Source: Solirubrobacterales bacterium (lineage in GTDB: Bacteria > Actinomycetota > Thermoleophilia > Solirubrobacterales > Solirubrobacteraceae). From it: 9,332 bases of DNA. Where the stretch lies: NCBI GenBank assembly GCA_015655225.1, contig JAATFK010000669.1, forward strand, positions 1 through 9,332, given 5' to 3'. The notes beneath the pieces are model-generated. The model did not search any database. It was not told where the DNA came from and was given only the letters and a program-made list of their open reading frames with translations. Position numbers and translations under genes: made by a program. Of this stretch, positions 6,814 to 9,332 are shown one piece after another. Position 1 is the first letter of the stretch; every line of letters starts with the position of its first letter.

Positions 6814-7182
6814 CTAGACGGTCGCCGTCGCCCCCGGATGCGCCTGGAGCGTCTCCTCACCGGCCTCGCCGGTGCGGATGCGGTACGCCTGCTCGACGGG
6901 GATCACGAAGACCTTGCCGTCGCCGATCGAGCCGGTCCTCCCGTGCTTGAGGACGGTGTCGACGATCGTCGAGACGTCGCCGTCGGCGACGACGCACTCG
7001 ATCTTGATCTTCGGCCGCAGGTAGTTCGTGACGGACGATCCCCGGTACTGCTCGGTGATCCCTCTCTGCCGCCCCGACCCCTTCACCTCGGTGATCGAGA
7101 GCGACGGGAAGCCGAGGTCGAGCAGCTCGGTGCGAATCGGCTCGAACGCCTCGTGCCGGATGTACGCCACGACGAGCTTCAT
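6814..7182 (-). CDS. glnK: P-II nitrogen regulatory protein GlnK
   Basis: This 122-residue P-II signal protein forms trimers that sense ATP/ADP and 2-oxoglutarate and block the ammonium channel when nitrogen is plentiful. The numbering matches E. coli GlnB without gaps through the core. Visible landmarks are the TEVKGSGRQRG segment with Gln39, Tyr46, Lys58, the TGSIGDGKVFV loop (83-93) and the RIRTG motif (101-105). The T-loop reads YRGSSVTNYLRPK, so the position of the uridylylated or adenylylated Tyr51 is Val. Ser49 is present, the residue phosphorylated in cyanobacterial P-II. The ATG overlaps the distal stop of amt, and GAGG lies seven bases upstream within the amt tail. Adjacency to amt supports the name glnK. 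The gene ends in TAG. Confidence 0.95.
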   Translation of the reverse strand: MKLVVAYIRHEAFEPIRTELLDLGFPSLSITEVKGSGRQRGITEQYRGSSVTNYLRPKIKIECVVADGDVSTIVDTVLKHGRTGSIGDGKVFVIPVEQAYRIRTGEAGEETLQAHPGATATV

Positions 7183-7385
7183 GCGGGAACCTCACTGGGA
7201 TTGATCGTTGACGCCGGCGAGCCGACCCCCGCCGTTCCCGACGGGAATGCGCCGATCAGCTCGGGCGCGGGGATGAACTGCTCCGGGTACCCGTACACGC
7301 CGTGCTCGGAGATGTCCAGTCCGGCGTCCTCCTCCTCCGCGCTGACACGCAGGCCGTACGTCTTCTTGATCGCCCAGAAGACGGC
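7179..7385 (-). pseudogene. amt: Detached C-terminal tail of the ammonium transporter
   Basis: Immediately after the in-frame TAA of amt, the same frame continues for 68 codons and ends with TGA at 7179-7181. The translation starts AVFWAIKKTYGLRV and continues through EEEDAGLDISEHG and GYPEQFIP. This is the end of membrane helix 11 and the cytoplasmic tail that Amt proteins of this group carry. The final TGA overlaps the glnK ATG as ATGA. Codon use is unchanged and there are no frameshifts, so decay, if any, is very recent. If the TAA is read through or is an error, amt spans 7179-8642 with 487 codons before the stop. The tail has no evident start of its own. Confidence 0.85.
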
Positions 7386-8642
7386 TTAGCTGAAGACGAA
7401 GACGAACGCGAACACCACCACGATCCCGAGCGCCTGCGCCCCGAGCTGGTGGAACGAGCCGTTGTAGAGGATGCCCGCCTTGCCGACCCCGTTGTAACTG
7501 GCGAGGTCGGGGTTCGTGAAGATGCCGCACGAGAGCGTCCCCCAGATGCCGGCGATGCCGTGGGCCGAGAGCGCGCCGACGGGATCGTCGATGTATCTGT
7601 CGATCGCGTAGACGCTCAGCACCACGAGCACGCCGGCGACCGCGCCGATGATGACCGCCGCCCACGGCTCCACGTAGCCCGAGGGCGCGGTGATCGCGAC
7701 GAGCGCGGCGATCGCGCCGTTGCCGGCCATGCCGATGTCGAACGTCTTCGTTCTCAGGCGCGCCGTCAAGAGCGCTAACAGGACGCCGGCGCAGGCCGCC
7801 AGCTGGGTCGTGACGACGACCTCCGTGAAGCGGCCGTCGAGCGCGTTGAGCGTCGAGCCCGGGTTGAACCCGAACCAGCCGAACCAGAGGATGATCACGC
7901 CGAGCCCGAACAGCGGCATGTTGTGCCCCGGGATCGGTCGCGGCTTGCCGTCGGGGCCGTACTTGCCTCGCCGCGGCCCGAGCTGGAGCAGGACCGCGAA
8001 CGCGCCGACGGCGCCGATCAGGTGGACCGCCGTCGAACCGGCGAAGTCCTGCATCCCGACGCTCTCCTGCAGCCAGCCGCCGCCGAACACCCAGTGTGAG
8101 GCGATCGGGTAGATCAGCGCCGAGAAGATGACGGCATAGATGGCGTAGACGCCGAACTTGATCCGCTCGAGCGTCGTGCCCCACACGATTGCCAGCGACA
8201 CGGCGCAGAAGACGAACTGGAAGAACCACTTCGCCTCGATCGTCGCGTCCGACGTCCCCATGATCGGGAACGCCTGCAGCGGATCGCCGAAGTCACGCAG
8301 GAAGAAGCCCTGGTGACCCATGAACTTGCCGGCGCCGAAGGCGAAGGCGAAGCCGACGGCCCAGTACATGATCCCGGCGATCGAGAAGTTCATCAGGATC
8401 TTCGCGATCACCGTCCCGGCGTTCTTCCCCCGCGAGAAGCCGATCTCGAGGAACGCGAAGCCCGCCTGCATGAACATCACGACGAGGCCGGCCACGATCA
8501 CCCAGATCGAGTTGATGCCGACCGAGTCGGGGAGTCTCCCCGCGTTAGCGGCGTTGAAGGTGTCGGCAAAGGCCGCCCCCGGCACCACCAATAGCGCCAC
8601 AAGGGCGAGCAGGCCCGCCCCCGTGATCGTTCTCAACTTCAT
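7386..8642 (-). CDS. amt: Ammonium transporter Amt, interrupted by an in-frame TAA
   Basis: This encodes an Amt/MEP/Rh channel for ammonium uptake. The 418 residues to the TAA contain a cleavable signal-like N-terminus (hydrophobic core, then AFA before DTF) and about eleven membrane helices. They also carry the pore residues: the twin histidines H207 (DFAGSTAVH) and H361 (SAHGIAGIWG), D199, the HWVFGGGW segment that aligns with the ammonium-binding Trp, and Phe259/Ser263 (FNPGS). The ATG at 8642 follows AGGAGGG at a good distance. The TAA falls in helix 11 (FVFVFS-stop), and the missing tail is encoded in frame beyond it. A protein ending here would lack the tail needed for full activity and for GlnK contact. 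Codon 289 is the rare Leu codon TTA. The gene is read divergently from glnN. Confidence 0.93.
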   Translation of the reverse strand: MKLRTITGAGLLALVALLVVPGAAFADTFNAANAGRLPDSVGINSIWVIVAGLVVMFMQAGFAFLEIGFSRGKNAGTVIAKILMNFSIAGIMYWAVGFAFAFGAGKFMGHQGFFLRDFGDPLQAFPIMGTSDATIEAKWFFQFVFCAVSLAIVWGTTLERIKFGVYAIYAVIFSALIYPIASHWVFGGGWLQESVGMQDFAGSTAVHLIGAVGAFAVLLQLGPRRGKYGPDGKPRPIPGHNMPLFGLGVIILWFGWFGFNPGSTLNALDGRFTEVVVTTQLAACAGVLLALLTARLRTKTFDIGMAGNGAIAALVAITAPSGYVEPWAAVIIGAVAGVLVVLSVYAIDRYIDDPVGALSAHGIAGIWGTLSCGIFTNPDLASYNGVGKAGILYNGSFHQLGAQALGIVVVFAFVFVFS

Positions 8643-8646
8643 TTTT

Positions 8647-8695
8647 CCCTCCTGGCTTGACGGTATCCGGCGAGTCTGCGGGAGGGCGCGCAGAC
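8647..8695 (-). promoter_or_regulatory. amt ribosome-binding site with upstream leader hairpin
   Basis: In the amt transcript the ribosome site AGGAGGG (8647-8653) is preceded by a hairpin with a perfect 7-bp stem, GTCTGCG/CGCAGAC (8689-8695 and 8674-8680). Its 8-base loop CGCCCTCC contains CCCTCC, the exact complement of GGAGGG in the ribosome site. Loop pairing would give a pseudoknot that hides the site. The ribosome site is clear. The regulatory role is inference. Confidence 0.5.
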
Positions 8696-8730
8696 CTTCT
8701 TTGGCCCGATGTTGAGAATTCACTCACATC

Positions 8731-8754
8731 CGTGCTCCACAGAGGTGTGGCACG
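8731..8754. promoter_or_regulatory. Inverted repeat in the amt-glnN region
   Basis: CGTGC-TC-CACA, GAGG, TGTG-GCACG forms a 9-bp stem with a two-base bulge and a 4-base loop. The uninterrupted core CCACA-GAGG-TGTGG (8737-8750) is a perfect 5+4+5 repeat. It could be a dimeric regulator site shared by the two divergent nitrogen genes, or a hairpin in the amt leader. No named operator was recognised. Confidence 0.4.
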
Positions 8755-8958
8755 CCAACGCTCCTCCTTGCGGTGTGGATTTCGCCGCTCCGGCGACCTC
8801 GGAGAGGCGTTACCCACGCGCGCGAGTGCCCCGTGAAGCTCCCGTATCCCCCTGCAATGGCGCGCTTTAGACACTTGGATAGTGCTCGCCTCTCGGCGAC
8901 CTCATAGGCTTGCGCCGCACGGAAATCTCATTGCCCGAGATAAGGAACACGCCCGTCT

Positions 8959-9332
8959 ATGTCAAGAATCCGTCAAGAGAATGTCACGGCCGCGCAGTGG
9001 TCGCCCAACGGCGAGCTGCTCGGTGCGTTGGATCTCACCGTCGCCGACAACCAGGTCTTCGGCGCCAACGTCTTCACGCCCGCGGAGCAGCGCCAGCGGC
9101 TGCCGAAGGCGGTCTACAAGCAGCTCCAGGCGACGCTCGCGCGCGGTGAGGCCCTCGACGGCTCGCTCGCCGACTCGGTCGCGCTCGCGATGAAGGAGTG
9201 GGCGCTGGAGCGCGGCGCGACGCACTACGCGCATTGGTTCCAGCCGCTGACCGGCTCGACGGCGGAGAAGCACGACTCGTTCTACGGCCCGACCGGCGAG
9301 GGCACCGCGATCGCGGAGTTCTCCGGCAAGGA
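8959..9332 (+). CDS. glnN: Type III glutamine synthetase, N-terminal part
   Basis: This is the start of glutamine synthetase, which makes glutamine from glutamate, ammonium and ATP. The 124 codons present run off the window edge, and full type III enzymes are about 700 residues. The class is plain from [43 protein letters not shown], and [17 protein letters not shown], the block typical of GSIII and absent from GSI and GSII. The ATG at 8959 is the first possible start after an in-frame TAA at 8941. An AAGGA site lies about 12 bases upstream, rather far, so translation initiation may be modest. The gene is divergent from amt-glnK, so uptake, sensing and assimilation of ammonium sit side by side. 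Confidence 0.95.
   Translation, partial: MSRIRQENVTAAQWSPNGELLGALDLTVADNQVFGANVFTPAEQRQRLPKAVYKQLQATLARGEALDGSLADSVALAMKEWALERGATHYAHWFQPLTGSTAEKHDSFYGPTGEGTAIAEFSGK

Larger units (their letters stand above)
8643..8958. other. Divergent regulatory region between amt and glnN
   Basis: This 316-base gap contains no gene that I can support. It holds the amt ribosome site and leader hairpin, an inverted repeat at 8731-8754, a 10-base direct repeat CGGCGACCTC (8791-8800 and 8894-8903), and a locally AT-richer stretch at 8866-8885 near the glnN side. I looked for GlnR (GTnAC-n6-GAAAC) and AmtR-type sites and found no convincing match. No -35/-10 pair stands out on either strand. Confidence 0.6.

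Noticed and set aside
7386..7390. A frameshift as the cause of the amt break
   Set aside because: The tail is in exactly the same frame as the upstream part (207 bases from TAA to TGA), so a substitution is enough and an indel is not needed.
7776..7778. TTA codon in amt as a bldA-type control point
   Set aside because: One TTA codon is weak evidence, and the bldA control described in Streptomyces is not established for the lineage suggested here.
7192..8229. Long minus-strand open frame across amt in another frame
   Set aside because: It is rich in Arg and Gly without domains, while the Amt frame carries all family motifs.
8643..8958. A known glutamine riboswitch, GlnR boxes or a sigma-54 promoter
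   Set aside because: I found no match to the glnA RNA or downstream-peptide motif, to spaced GTnAC/GAAAC pairs, or to GG-N10-GC elements. Only the unnamed hairpin and repeats remain.
1..9332. CRISPR arrays, tRNA or rRNA genes, insertion sequences, phage genes
   Set aside because: I saw no regularly spaced repeats, cloverleaf-like segments, transposase motifs or terminal inverted repeats. The content is ordinary chromosomal transport and nitrogen genes.

Overview
The window is high-GC DNA with C/G-ending codons throughout and mostly Shine-Dalgarno starts. The gene set is an Mce/Mla lipid-import operon with two permeases and several separate MCE proteins, plus an ammonium transporter, a P-II protein and type III glutamine synthetase. 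This fits a high-GC actinobacterium, and I think of the Thermoleophilia/Solirubrobacterales. That placement rests on family-level memory, not a search. The length and the odd first ~34 bases suggest a short, possibly metagenomic, contig.

Region 1 (35-5876, minus strand) is one operon. In transcription order it holds MlaE-type permease A, MlaE-type permease B, an MlaF-type ATPase, and three MCE (MlaD-like) proteins. Most junctions are 4-base ATGA overlaps. The third MCE gene is cut by an in-frame TAA 35 bases from the window edge, so the operon probably continues to the left. The products should form an envelope lipid transporter: two permeases and the ATPase in the membrane, with MCE proteins anchored outside it.

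Region 2 (5877-6707) has a divergent promoter region and then a plus-strand gene for a small predicted lipoprotein of unknown function. A large two-part hairpin (6712-6761) lies between this gene and the convergent glnK and probably terminates both.

Region 3 (6814-9332) is a nitrogen-assimilation cluster. amt and glnK are on the minus strand with an ATGA junction. The start of a type III glutamine synthetase (glnN) diverges from amt across a ~316-base regulatory gap. Amt would bring in ammonium, GlnK would gate Amt and sense 2-oxoglutarate/ATP, and GlnN would fix ammonium into glutamine.

The main anomaly is an in-frame TAA in the last membrane helix of amt. It is followed by 68 more in-frame codons encoding a typical Amt cytoplasmic tail, which end exactly at the ATGA overlap with glnK. 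A second premature TAA in the same GCTAA context ends the third MCE gene. No complete gene in the window ends in TAA. Sequencing error or recent nonsense mutation is most likely, but readthrough or recoding is worth testing. Other points are a GlnK T-loop lacking Tyr51, a hairpin ahead of amt whose loop complements the amt Shine-Dalgarno, and frequent AGA arginine codons for such GC-rich DNA.
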